This document shows positions 1 to 5,350 of a stretch of DNA of 7,289 bases, piece by piece. A program made the translations under genes and the position numbers. Below the pieces are notes generated by a model that saw only the letters and a list, made by a program, of their open reading frames with translations, was not told the origin of the DNA and did not search any database. Origin of the DNA: an uncultured Eubacteriales bacterium (GTDB lineage: Bacteria; Bacillota; Clostridia; Christensenellales; Aristaeellaceae); contig CALVPU010000070.1 of the NCBI GenBank assembly GCA_944353735.1, forward strand, positions 1 through 7,289. Direction: 5' to 3'. Each line of letters begins with the position of its first letter. The stretch's first letter is position 1.

Positions 1-486
1 CCACACCTCAAGGACCAGCTCGTCGGCGGCGAGGTTGGTAAAGCGAAAGTCCGTGCCGGCGCGGTAGTCGACCAGCACCGCCTGCGCGCCGTCGGAAACG
101 TAGCCGCCGGCATAGGCGTCGCCGTAAAACGACACCGCGTCGAACGACACCGCGCCCTCCGGCAGATCGCACAGCGCGAGGTATACCGTCGAGGCGACCT
201 GCGCCACGCCGCCGCCCACGACTTCCGCGCCGCGACCGTTCTGCGCCGCGCGGTAACCGCGCGCTTCGGTCCGCGCGCCGACTACGGCGTTGAAGGAGAA
301 TGCTTCGCCGCGCGCCAGCGAGGTCTGATTGACCGCGGCAGCCGCCAGCCGGACGTTCTCCGCGCGGTCGGTGCCGGCATCGGCGAGCGTGGTCTGAGCA
401 AACGCGCTCGCCGTCTCCGCCACGGCGGGCACGGCGATCCCGATTGCCAACAAGAGCGCCATCAACAGCCCGATCCACCTGCGCAT
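1..486 (-). CDS. Secreted VanW-like protein (partial, C-terminus beyond left edge)
   Basis: The first 162 residues of a gene that runs off the left edge. It opens with a typical signal peptide: MRRW, a hydrophobic core at about residues 5-19, and an AVA|E cleavage site near 23/24, so the product is probably exported. The mature part matches the VanW family core: GEAFSFNAVVGART (60-73), RGY (76-78), then GGGVAQVASTVY (91-102), corresponding to the family's GGG-x-CQ-x-S-T-x-Y block. The usual Cys is Ala95 here. VanW is named from a vanB-type vancomycin resistance cluster, but most members are chromosomal cell-surface proteins of unknown biochemical role, and nothing here indicates resistance. 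The ATG at 486 is preceded by AAGGAGG about 10 bases upstream. It lies 55 bases after scpA on the same strand and is probably cotranscribed. A longer overlapping frame reaching 541 is Arg-rich and is a shadow. The family call is fairly secure; the function is unknown. Confidence 0.75.
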   Translation of the reverse strand, partial: MRRWIGLLMALLLAIGIAVPAVAETASAFAQTTLADAGTDRAENVRLAAAAVNQTSLARGEAFSFNAVVGARTEARGYRAAQNGRGAEVVGGGVAQVASTVYLALCDLPEGAVSFDAVSFYGDAYAGGYVSDGAQAVLVDYRAGTDFRFTNLAADELVLEVW

Positions 487-541
487 TTCGCCATCGCCTC
501 CTTCCGCCTCCGCCGCGGTCGCTCGATATTTTGTCCTTCAA

Positions 542-1291
542 TTAGACGCCTGGTGGAGGCGTTTGGTTCCCGCCGGATGCGCTCAGATAGATTTCGGCGT
601 AGGCGGCGCTCTGCTCGACGCGCACGCGGCTGAGCTTGATCATCTCGAGCAGCGCCATGAACATCGTCACCAGCTCGACGCGCGAGAGCCGGTCGTCAAA
701 CAATTCCGAGAAGGCGAACCGTCCGCCGCGCAGCTTGCGCGCGATGCGCGACATGCAGCCGGAAACGGTGAACTGATCGCGCCGGATTTCACGCCCCGCC
801 ATGTTCTCCGCGCGCTCGTTGGCCTCGGCGCGCTCGAGCACGCGCTGGAACGCCCGCACGAGCTTGTCCAGCGTCAGCCCCGTGATTTCCACGCTGGGCG
901 GCGGCAGGGGATACTCCTCGGGCATCTTCGTCATCAGCGCGCGCGCCTCTTCCTCGAGCGCGTGCATCCGCTCGGAGGCTTCCTTGAACTGCCGGTATTC
1001 GGTCAGCTGCCTGATGAGCGCCTCTTCGGGGCTCAGCTCGTCCTCGTTCTCGGGCTTGGGCGGCTTGGGTAGCATCGCGCGCGACTTGATTTCCAGCAGC
1101 GTCGCCGCCATCTGCAGAAATTCGCTGGCGGAATCCATGTCCAGCTCGTCGACCAGCCGCATCGACTCGAGATACTGCTCGGTGATCTCGCTGACAAAGA
1201 TGTCCTGAATGTCGACCTTGGCATTGGAGATCAGCGTCAGCAGCAGGTCCAGCGGCCCGTCGAACTGCTTGAGCGATACGATGTACGCCAT
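542..1291 (-). CDS. scpA: Segregation and condensation protein A (ScpA)
   Basis: A complete 249-residue ScpA, the kleisin subunit that bridges SMC heads and binds ScpB in the bacterial condensin complex acting on the nucleoid. The N-terminal SMC-neck-binding domain carries the family signature FDGPLDLLLTLI (10-21), followed by the conserved helices containing DIFVSEITEQYL and FLQMAATLLEIKSRAMLP. A charged Pro/Glu-rich linker and a middle region follow. The C-terminal winged-helix domain (about 175-237; FSELFDDRLSRVELVTMFMALLEMIKLSRV) is the part that contacts the SMC cap. Length is normal for the family. The ATG at 1291 shares one base with the TGA stop of the upstream protease gene (TGATG), and a GGGG stretch about 8 bases upstream can serve as a ribosome binding site, so translation is probably coupled. 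Its partner gene scpB is not downstream as expected; a VanW-like gene follows instead. Confidence 0.97.
   Translation of the reverse strand: MAYIVSLKQFDGPLDLLLTLISNAKVDIQDIFVSEITEQYLESMRLVDELDMDSASEFLQMAATLLEIKSRAMLPKPPKPENEDELSPEEALIRQLTEYRQFKEASERMHALEEEARALMTKMPEEYPLPPPSVEITGLTLDKLVRAFQRVLERAEANERAENMAGREIRRDQFTVSGCMSRIARKLRGGRFAFSELFDDRLSRVELVTMFMALLEMIKLSRVRVEQSAAYAEIYLSASGGNQTPPPGV
546..562 (-). other. Small GC-rich hairpin at the 3' end of scpA
   Basis: The last codons of scpA form a 6-bp inverted repeat, ACGCCT and AGGCGT, around a 5-base loop just before the stop codon. No T-run follows on the minus strand, so it does not look like an efficient intrinsic terminator. At most it could slow readthrough or protect the 3' end of an scpA message. 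It may equally be chance in GC-rich coding DNA. Confidence 0.3.
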
Positions 1292-2139
1292 CAGAACATC
1301 CCCGCAGCGCGCAGGAGCGACAGCACCGCACCGCCCGTGCCGCTCATTACGCCGTCGACCACCCAGTTCAGCGCATCGCTCAGCAATCCGCTCGTCACCA
1401 GCACCAGCATGATTACCATGCCGACGCGCTCGGCGCGCACATCGGCGAACAGCGGTCGCTTCAGCACCAGGTCGTTGAGCGCGTGGTAACCGTCCAGCGG
1501 CGGAATCGGGATCAGGTTGAATACCGCCAGCACGAGGTTGACCGAGACGAAATAGTAGACCATCTCATATACATAGCCCCACACGCTGCCAAATACCGGC
1601 GCGATCAGCAGCTCGCCCGCGCCGTAGGGATAGATCAGCAGATCGCGCACCGAATACCAGTAGTCGCCGGCGCAGAGCGCCTCGACGCCGCCGAAGCTGG
1701 AGCGATAGAGCTCCGCATCGGAATAGGCATATCCCGGTACATAGGAAAGCTGTCCCAGCGCCGCCCAGATCGCGCCGTACATCAGCAGGCAACCGGCGAA
1801 GAACAGGATCAGGTTCATCGTGATGCCCGCCAGCGAGACCTTGAGGTCGTCGCTGCGGTAGCTGCGGAAGTTCCGCGGATTGACCGGAACGGGTTTTGCC
1901 CAGCCGAAACCGACCAGCAGCAGGCAGATCAGGCCCACCGGATCAATGTGCTTGAGCGGATTGAGCGTCACGCGGCCCATCAGCCGCGCGGTCGGATCGC
2001 CGCAGCGGTCGGCGACCCAGCCGTGCGCCGCCTCGTGCGCCGAGATCGCCAGCAGCCGCCCCGGGAGCGCCAGCAGAAAGAACAACAGCAGGCTCGCGGG
2101 GTCGGTCATCAGATCGTGGATCAGGCTGCTTATATACAT
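1291..2139 (-). CDS. Site-2-type (M50 family) intramembrane zinc metalloprotease
   Basis: A 282-residue polytopic membrane protein of the M50 family, Rip/YwhC/FtsH-neighbour type. The zinc-binding motif HEAAH is at residues 35-39, within SAHEAAHGWVADRCGDPTA. It is followed by the family block GRVTLNPLKHIDPVG and by GWAKPVPVNPRNF. The second active-site motif, NLIPIPPLDGYHAL, supplies the third zinc ligand Asp216. Hydrophobic segments lie near residues 15-34, 75-90, 110-135, 185-212 and 235-255. A central insert (about 136-175; Tyr-rich, with PGYAYSDAELYRSS) probably faces the outside or forms a loop. Such proteins cleave membrane-bound substrates within the bilayer; the substrate here is unknown. 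The frame stays open upstream to 2349, but ATG 2139 is preferred because homology begins there, an AAGGA stretch precedes it, and the upstream frame runs through the promoter. It overlaps scpA by one base and heads the run. Confidence 0.93.
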   Translation of the reverse strand: MYISSLIHDLMTDPASLLLFFLLALPGRLLAISAHEAAHGWVADRCGDPTARLMGRVTLNPLKHIDPVGLICLLLVGFGWAKPVPVNPRNFRSYRSDDLKVSLAGITMNLILFFAGCLLMYGAIWAALGQLSYVPGYAYSDAELYRSSFGGVEALCAGDYWYSVRDLLIYPYGAGELLIAPVFGSVWGYVYEMVYYFVSVNLVLAVFNLIPIPPLDGYHALNDLVLKRPLFADVRAERVGMVIMLVLVTSGLLSDALNWVVDGVMSGTGGAVLSLLRAAGMF

Positions 2140-2166
2140 TGCATCAACATCCTTCACGCAGATTCG

Positions 2167-2183
2167 CCGCGCGCAACGCGCGG
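2167..2183 (-). other. GC-rich hairpin in the leader of the protease-scpA transcript
   Basis: A perfect 7-bp inverted repeat, CCGCGCG and CGCGCGG, around a 3-base loop. It sits between the predicted promoter at 2194-2222 and the protease start at 2139. With transcription starting near 2187, it would fold at about nucleotides +5 to +21 of the mRNA. It is not followed by a U-run, so it is not a terminator. It could stabilise the 5' end or act as an operator. Its function is not shown by the sequence. Confidence 0.45.
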
Positions 2184-2193
2184 AACCATCCAT

Positions 2194-2222
2194 ATTATAC
2201 CAGCTTTTTTCCACGCATGCAA
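2194..2222 (-). promoter_or_regulatory. Sigma-A-type promoter for the M50 protease-scpA run
   Basis: On the minus strand, a consensus -10 TATAAT (2199 to 2194) preceded by the extended -10 TGG, with TTGCAT as the -35 (2222 to 2217) and an exact 17-base spacer containing an A6 run. The predicted start near 2187 leaves a leader of about 48 bases before the ATG at 2139. It is back to back with the promoter of the MmcQ-like gene. Confidence 0.8.
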
Positions 2223-2251
2223 CCGCATTCGCCGCGAGGAAATTCGCCGCC

Positions 2252-2280
2252 TTGCGGATGCGCGGCGGTTGTGGTAAAAT
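2252..2280 (+). promoter_or_regulatory. Promoter for the MmcQ/YjbR-like gene
   Basis: TTGCGG as the -35 (2252-2257), a 17-base spacer, and a -10 TAAAAT (2275-2280) with an extended TGG immediately before it. The predicted start near 2287 would leave a very short leader of about 14 bases that begins almost at the ribosome binding site (GAGAGGTGA, 2288-2296). The two divergent -35 boxes are separated by only 29 bases (2223-2251). Confidence 0.65.
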
Positions 2281-2300
2281 GGAAGGCGAGAGGTGAGTGC

Positions 2301-2657
2301 ATGGAACGGGCGGATTATCTGGATTTCTGCCGCAGTATCGCCGGCGCATCGATCGATCAGCCGTTCGAGGACGACTTCTATTCCACCGTCGTCCGTCACA
2401 CGGACACGGGCAAGTGGTTCGCCGTGCTGCTCGAACACGGCGGGCGGGAATTCGTCAACCTCAAGTGCGAGCCGCTGGAAGCGGAGTTTCTCTGCTGCGC
2501 ATACGCGGGCGTCGATCCCGGCTACCACATGAACAAGCGCCATTGGATCTCCGTCTATTTTGGCGCGAGCGACGTGCCGGATGCGCTCGTGCGAGAATTG
2601 ACGATGGCGAGCTTCCGCCTGACGGCGCGCAAGCCCGGACGCTTAACCCGCAGCTGA
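2301..2657 (+). CDS. MmcQ/YjbR family protein
   Basis: A complete 118-residue protein of the MmcQ/YjbR family: small single-domain proteins with a CyaY-like alpha/beta fold, often annotated as DNA-binding, though their cellular role is not established. Family features are an N-terminal helix with FCRSIAGASIDQPFEDDF (9-26), the strand containing KWFAVLL (38-44), FVNLKCEPLEAEFLC (51-65), and the signature GYHMNKRHWISVYF (74-87) with the conserved Asn-Lys-x-His-Trp. A C-terminal helix, ALVRELTMASFRLTA, follows. Length is typical of the family. The ATG at 2301 has a GAGG ribosome binding site 7 bases upstream and its own promoter at 2252-2280. It is followed after 72 bases by a HAD phosphatase in the same direction, which has its own possible promoter. 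Family assignment is good; function is not inferred. Confidence 0.9.
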   Translation: MERADYLDFCRSIAGASIDQPFEDDFYSTVVRHTDTGKWFAVLLEHGGREFVNLKCEPLEAEFLCCAYAGVDPGYHMNKRHWISVYFGASDVPDALVRELTMASFRLTARKPGRLTRS

Positions 2658-2686
2658 CCTGTCCTTGATGAAAAGGCGCGCAGAAA

Positions 2687-2697
2687 TGTGGTATGAT
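2687..2697 (+). promoter_or_regulatory. Possible extended -10 promoter for the HAD phosphatase
   Basis: TATGAT (2692-2697) preceded by TGTGG, again an extended TGn element, 32 bases before the ATG at 2730. No good -35 lies at 16-18 bases; a TTGATG at 2665-2670 is 21 bases away. It may give independent or additional transcription besides readthrough from the MmcQ-like gene. Confidence 0.4.
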
Positions 2698-2729
2698 GAG
2701 GCAGAAAAAGGGTGACTGGAGGATGGACG

Positions 2730-3509
2730 ATGGAGAACCTGCGCAAGAAGATTGGCTTTATCTGCGATATGGACGGCGTGATCTACCATGGCAATCGCCT
2801 GCTGCCCGGCGTGAAGGAGTTCGTCGAGTGGCTGTACCGGGAGAAGAAGCGCTTTCTCTTTTTGACGAATTCCAGCGAGCGCACGCCGCGCGAACTGCAG
2901 CAGAAGCTGTCGAGGATGGGACTCGACGTCGATGAGAAGCACTTTTACACCAGCGCGCTGGCGACGGCGAAGTTCGTCAGCCAGCAGGCGCCAGGATGCA
3001 GCGCCTACGTCATCGGCGCGCCGGGGCTGTACAACGCCATCTATGAGGCGGGCATCACCGTCAACGACGTCGATCCCGACTACGTGATCGTCGGCGAGAC
3101 GCAGAACTACAATTACGAGAGCATCCTGCACGCCGTGGAACTGATCAACCGCGGCGCGAAGTTGATCGGCACGAACACCGACCTCACCGGACCGTCCGAG
3201 CGCGGCATCATTCCCGCCTGCCGGGCGCTGATCGCGCCGATCGAACTGACCACCGGCATGAACGCCTATTTCGTCGGCAAGCCGAATCCGCTGATGATGC
3301 GCACGGGCCTGCGCCTGCTGGATGTCCACTCCGAGGACGCCGCCATCGTCGGAGACCGCATGGACACCGACATCATCGCCGGCATCGAATCGGGCCTCGA
3401 GACCGTGCTCGTGCTCTCCGGCGTCACCAGCCGCGAGGATCTGGCACGGTACCCCTATCGTCCGCGCCATGTGCTCAACGGCGTCGGCGAGATTCCGCCG
3501 AGGGCGTAA
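2730..3509 (+). CDS. HAD-IIA family sugar/nucleotide phosphatase (NagD-like)
   Basis: A complete 259-residue hydrolase of the haloacid dehalogenase superfamily, subfamily IIA (NagD/AraL/p-nitrophenyl phosphatase type). Motif I is DMDGVIYHG, with nucleophile Asp13 and acid/base Asp15. Motif II is LTNSS with Thr46, motif III is GKPNP with Lys184, and motif IV is GDRMDTDI with Asp209 and Asp214. The cap domain lies between motifs II and III and contains the typical DYVIVGETQNYNYE and GTNTDLTGPSERGIIPACRA segments. Such soluble, Mg-dependent enzymes dephosphorylate small phosphorylated metabolites such as nucleotides and sugar phosphates; the exact substrate cannot be read here. ATG 2730 is chosen because GGAGG (2718-2722) stands 7 bases upstream. 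An in-frame GTG at 2712 lies upstream of that site and is less likely. The stop is followed by a strong terminator at 3555-3590. Confidence 0.94.
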   Translation: MENLRKKIGFICDMDGVIYHGNRLLPGVKEFVEWLYREKKRFLFLTNSSERTPRELQQKLSRMGLDVDEKHFYTSALATAKFVSQQAPGCSAYVIGAPGLYNAIYEAGITVNDVDPDYVIVGETQNYNYESILHAVELINRGAKLIGTNTDLTGPSERGIIPACRALIAPIELTTGMNAYFVGKPNPLMMRTGLRLLDVHSEDAAIVGDRMDTDIIAGIESGLETVLVLSGVTSREDLARYPYRPRHVLNGVGEIPPRA

Positions 3510-3554
3510 GAACTCGCCGGCGCAAAGGCGTGCGCCGCAGCGATGACAAACAGC

Positions 3555-3590
3555 AAGACTGCCCCGTTCATTCGGGGCAGTCTTGTCTTT
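3555..3590 (+). terminator. Intrinsic terminator between convergent genes
   Basis: A perfect 12-bp stem (AAGACTGCCCCG, 3555-3566, and its complement 3573-3584) around the 6-base loop TTCATT, followed by a T-rich tail TGTCTTT. It lies 45 bases after the HAD phosphatase stop. The opposite strand, which receives transcripts from the phosphoesterase gene ending at 3653, has the T-rich tail TTGCTGTTTG after the same stem, so it may act in both directions. Confidence 0.9.
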
Positions 3591-3652
3591 ATGAGGCACC
3601 AGCCTTAGCGCATACCGCCCGATAGATGGACGACCGTTCGGCTGGATGCGCG

Positions 3653-4504
3653 CTATGTGCTGCAGCGCAGCTCGACCGCGATCAGTTCCGGCGGATTGTT
3701 GACGCGGATGGGAAAGGCGCTGTTGCCAAGACCGCGGCTGACGACCATCGTCGTGCCGCCGGCGGTAAAGCATCCGGCGTCGTATTCGGGCAGGAAACCC
3801 TGACCCGGGGCATATAGTCCGCCGAGCAGCGGCAGGCGTACCTGACCGCCGTGCGCGTGACCGGCAAGGACGAGATCGGCTCTGGCAGCGCAATAGGCGT
3901 CGAACAGCTCTGGTCGGTGCGAGAGCAGCAGCGTGAAGGCTTCTCCGGAAGTTGTACCGGCGACGACCTCGCCCACCTGCGCCGCGAAGTCGCCGTCGGG
4001 CGCAAAGGCGGGATCGTCCACGCCGGCCACGCAGATTGCCGCGTCGCCGCGCGTGATGGTTTCCGCCGCGTTGCGGAGCACGTGCACGCCAGCAGCGGCG
4101 AGTTGCGCCTCGAGTGCGGGAAAGGCATCCGAGCGTGCCTCGTGGTTGCCGGGGACATAGTAGACCGGCGCGATCGCGACAGCGCCGCGCACAAACGACA
4201 TGGCGGCGCCGACGTCCGTGCGCCGGGCGTCGATCAGGTCGCCGGTTATGGCGATGAGGTCCGGGGAGAGGGCGCGAAGTGCGTCGAGCAGTCGCGCGGA
4301 ATCCTCGCCGAAGACGGCGTTGTGCAGGTCGGATACCTGCGCGATGACGAAGCCGTCGAACGCTGCGGGCAAGTTGTTCGCGGCAACCGTGTAGCGGGTG
4401 ACGGAGATGTTCGCGTTCGTGACGAACAGCCAGACTGCCATTGCGATCAGCGCGGCAATCGCCAGTGCCCATGCGGCGCGCCGGCGCGGGACAGCGCCCT
4501 TCAC
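3653..4504 (-). CDS. Membrane-anchored calcineurin-like metallophosphoesterase (YkuE/YaeI type)
   Basis: A protein of 283 residues with basic N-terminal residues (RRR) and one hydrophobic segment at about 11-28. That predicts a signal anchor with the catalytic domain outside the membrane. All metallophosphoesterase motifs are present: D-x-H at Asp59/His61 (QVSDLHN), GD at Asp89 (ITGDLID), GNHE at Asn120/His121, SH at His196, and GHAHGGQ with His216/His218. The GHAHGGQVRLP, GLYAPGQG and VVSRGLGNSAFPIRVNNPPEL segments are typical of the YkuE/YaeI group, linked in some bacteria to phospholipid or UDP-sugar-lipid hydrolysis; the substrate here is not known. The start overlaps the upstream gene: GTG 4504 gives a GTGA overlap with GAGG 7 bases upstream and is preferred, while GTG 4507 would add one residue. 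It forms an operon with the YfcE-type gene, and its transcript likely ends at the terminator near 3555-3590. Confidence 0.93.
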   Translation of the reverse strand: MKGAVPRRRAAWALAIAALIAMAVWLFVTNANISVTRYTVAANNLPAAFDGFVIAQVSDLHNAVFGEDSARLLDALRALSPDLIAITGDLIDARRTDVGAAMSFVRGAVAIAPVYYVPGNHEARSDAFPALEAQLAAAGVHVLRNAAETITRGDAAICVAGVDDPAFAPDGDFAAQVGEVVAGTTSGEAFTLLLSHRPELFDAYCAARADLVLAGHAHGGQVRLPLLGGLYAPGQGFLPEYDAGCFTAGGTTMVVSRGLGNSAFPIRVNNPPELIAVELRCST

Positions 4505-5046
4505 CACAGCGCCTCGCGCATGAACTCGTCACCGTCGAGGTCCTTCCAGACCATGACGCGCCCCTCGAGCACGGCGTAGCTGTGCGCCGAGCCGTTCTTG
4601 GGCAGAGAGACCGAGCCGGGATTGAGGTACGTGAACGCCTCGTGGCGGCGGCATGCGGGGACGTGGGTGTGCCCGCAGAGCAGGAGACCGCCCGGGCCGA
4701 GCGGCGGCGGGTTGTCCTCGCCAAGATGATGACCGTGGGTAGCGTAGATCACGCGGTCTTCCCACATCAGCGCACAATAGTCCGCCATGACCGGGAAATC
4801 GAGCACCATCTGGTCGACCTCCGCCTCGCAGTTGCCGCGCACGCACAGCAGCTTTTCGCGCGTGTCGTTGAGCATGGCGATGACCTGCTTGGGCGCGTAT
4901 TCGTCGGGCAGGTCGTTGCGCGGTCCGTGATAGAGCAGGTCGCCGAGCAGCAGCAGGCGGTCGGCGCCTTCCCGCCGCAGCGCGTCGAGCATCGCCCGGC
5001 ACCAGCGCGCCGAGCCGTGGATATCGGAAGCGATCATCAGTTTCAT
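4501..5046 (-). CDS. yfcE: YfcE-type metallophosphodiesterase
   Basis: A complete 181-residue cytosolic phosphodiesterase of the YfcE/MJ0936 family. Motifs in order are SDIHG (Asp8, His10), LLGDLLYHGPRN (Asp36), RGNCE (Asn72, with Cys and Glu after it as in YfcE), ATHGHH (His104, His106) and CGHTHVP (His126, His128). These are followed by the family tail LNPGSVSLPK (141-150). The enzymes bind two divalent metals. E. coli YfcE hydrolyses artificial phosphodiesters, and its natural substrate is unsettled, so the call is by family. The insert YHGPRNDLPDEYAPKQVIAMLN agrees with YfcE proteins. ATG 5046 is preceded by GGAGG with a 7-base gap. It is the first gene of a two-gene operon and ends in a GTGA overlap with the YkuE-type phosphoesterase. 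A -10 TATAAT lies about 27 bases upstream of the start. Confidence 0.93.
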   Translation of the reverse strand: MKLMIASDIHGSARWCRAMLDALRREGADRLLLLGDLLYHGPRNDLPDEYAPKQVIAMLNDTREKLLCVRGNCEAEVDQMVLDFPVMADYCALMWEDRVIYATHGHHLGEDNPPPLGPGGLLLCGHTHVPACRRHEAFTYLNPGSVSLPKNGSAHSYAVLEGRVMVWKDLDGDEFMREALW

Positions 5047-5072
5047 CGTCGTTCCTCCGTCTGTTTTTTTCC

Positions 5073-5091
5073 ATTATAAACTACGCGCGTA
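5073..5091 (-). promoter_or_regulatory. -10 element with adjacent palindrome, promoter of the phosphodiesterase operon
   Basis: On the minus strand, a perfect TATAAT (5078 to 5073) lies 27 bases before the yfcE-type ATG. No good -35 is visible at 16-18 bases. Instead the spacer contains a perfect 10-bp palindrome TACGCGCGTA (5082-5091), ending three bases from the -10. This is the position where a repressor or activator would bind; the regulator is not identified. Confidence 0.5.
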
Positions 5092-5275
5092 AAATCCGTT
5101 CGCATGCCGGGATGTGATTTTTAATACCACGTTTCACAATTCCAACGCGAAATGGCGGGAAATCAAAATTGCAGGACATCATGCAGAAAGCCGCCTTTGC
5201 GCCGCAATTTCGCAACGAAAAAGGTTAAATCTGACGTAATTTGCCACTTTGCAACCACAATTCGAGTTCTCAAGG

Positions 5276-5304
5276 TGGATAATTTACCTGCGCTGTGATA
5301 ATAT
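5276..5304 (+). promoter_or_regulatory. Candidate promoter of the acyltransferase-ligase operon
   Basis: TGGATA (5276-5281), a 17-base spacer, then TAATAT (5299-5304). Each box matches consensus at four of six positions. A GATAAT two bases earlier, preceded by TG, is an alternative -10. Transcription would start near 5311, leaving a leader of about 40 bases. Confidence 0.45.
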
Positions 5305-5350
5305 AGAGAGGAATTGAGACATAAATTGAACCAATGAGGGAGTGGCTTAC

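Larger units (their letters stand above)
5047..5350. other. AT-rich divergent intergenic region
   Basis: About 300 bases with no convincing open frame on either strand and clearly more AT-rich than its neighbours. It holds a candidate promoter for the phosphodiesterase operon at its left end and one for the acyltransferase operon at its right end. The middle (about 5100-5275) contains A/T-runs and several short repeats of CGCAA/TTGC, including an 11-bp imperfect palindrome TTGCG-C-CGCAA at 5197-5207 and TTGC...GCAA at 5242-5254. I recognise no riboswitch or RNA gene there. Confidence 0.5.

Noticed and set aside
1..486. Vancomycin resistance gene
   Set aside because: Only a VanW-like domain is present, with no van ligase, dehydrogenase, dipeptidase or regulator nearby. 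VanW-domain proteins are common in chromosomes without any resistance role.
8..541. Arg-rich 177-residue open frame on the minus strand
   Set aside because: Its composition is dominated by Arg/Gly as in GC-rich shadow frames, and it overlaps a frame with a signal peptide, a good ribosome binding site and VanW-family motifs.
546..562. Terminator after scpA
   Set aside because: The stem is only 6 bp, lies inside the coding sequence and has no T-run, so it is listed only as a hairpin.
2140..2349. N-terminal extension of the M50 protease to 2349
   Set aside because: The extra 70 residues lack family similarity and would be translated through the predicted promoter and leader hairpin; ATG 2139 fits better.
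2643..4724. 693-residue open frame on the minus strand
   Set aside because: It runs antisense through the HAD phosphatase and out of frame through both phosphoesterases, has low-complexity Arg/Ala-rich sequence, and crosses the strong terminator. It is a GC-driven shadow.
5112..5137. TGTGA...TCACA inverted pair resembling a CRP site
   Set aside because: The half-sites are 16 bases apart instead of 6, so the spacing does not fit a CRP/FNR-type operator.
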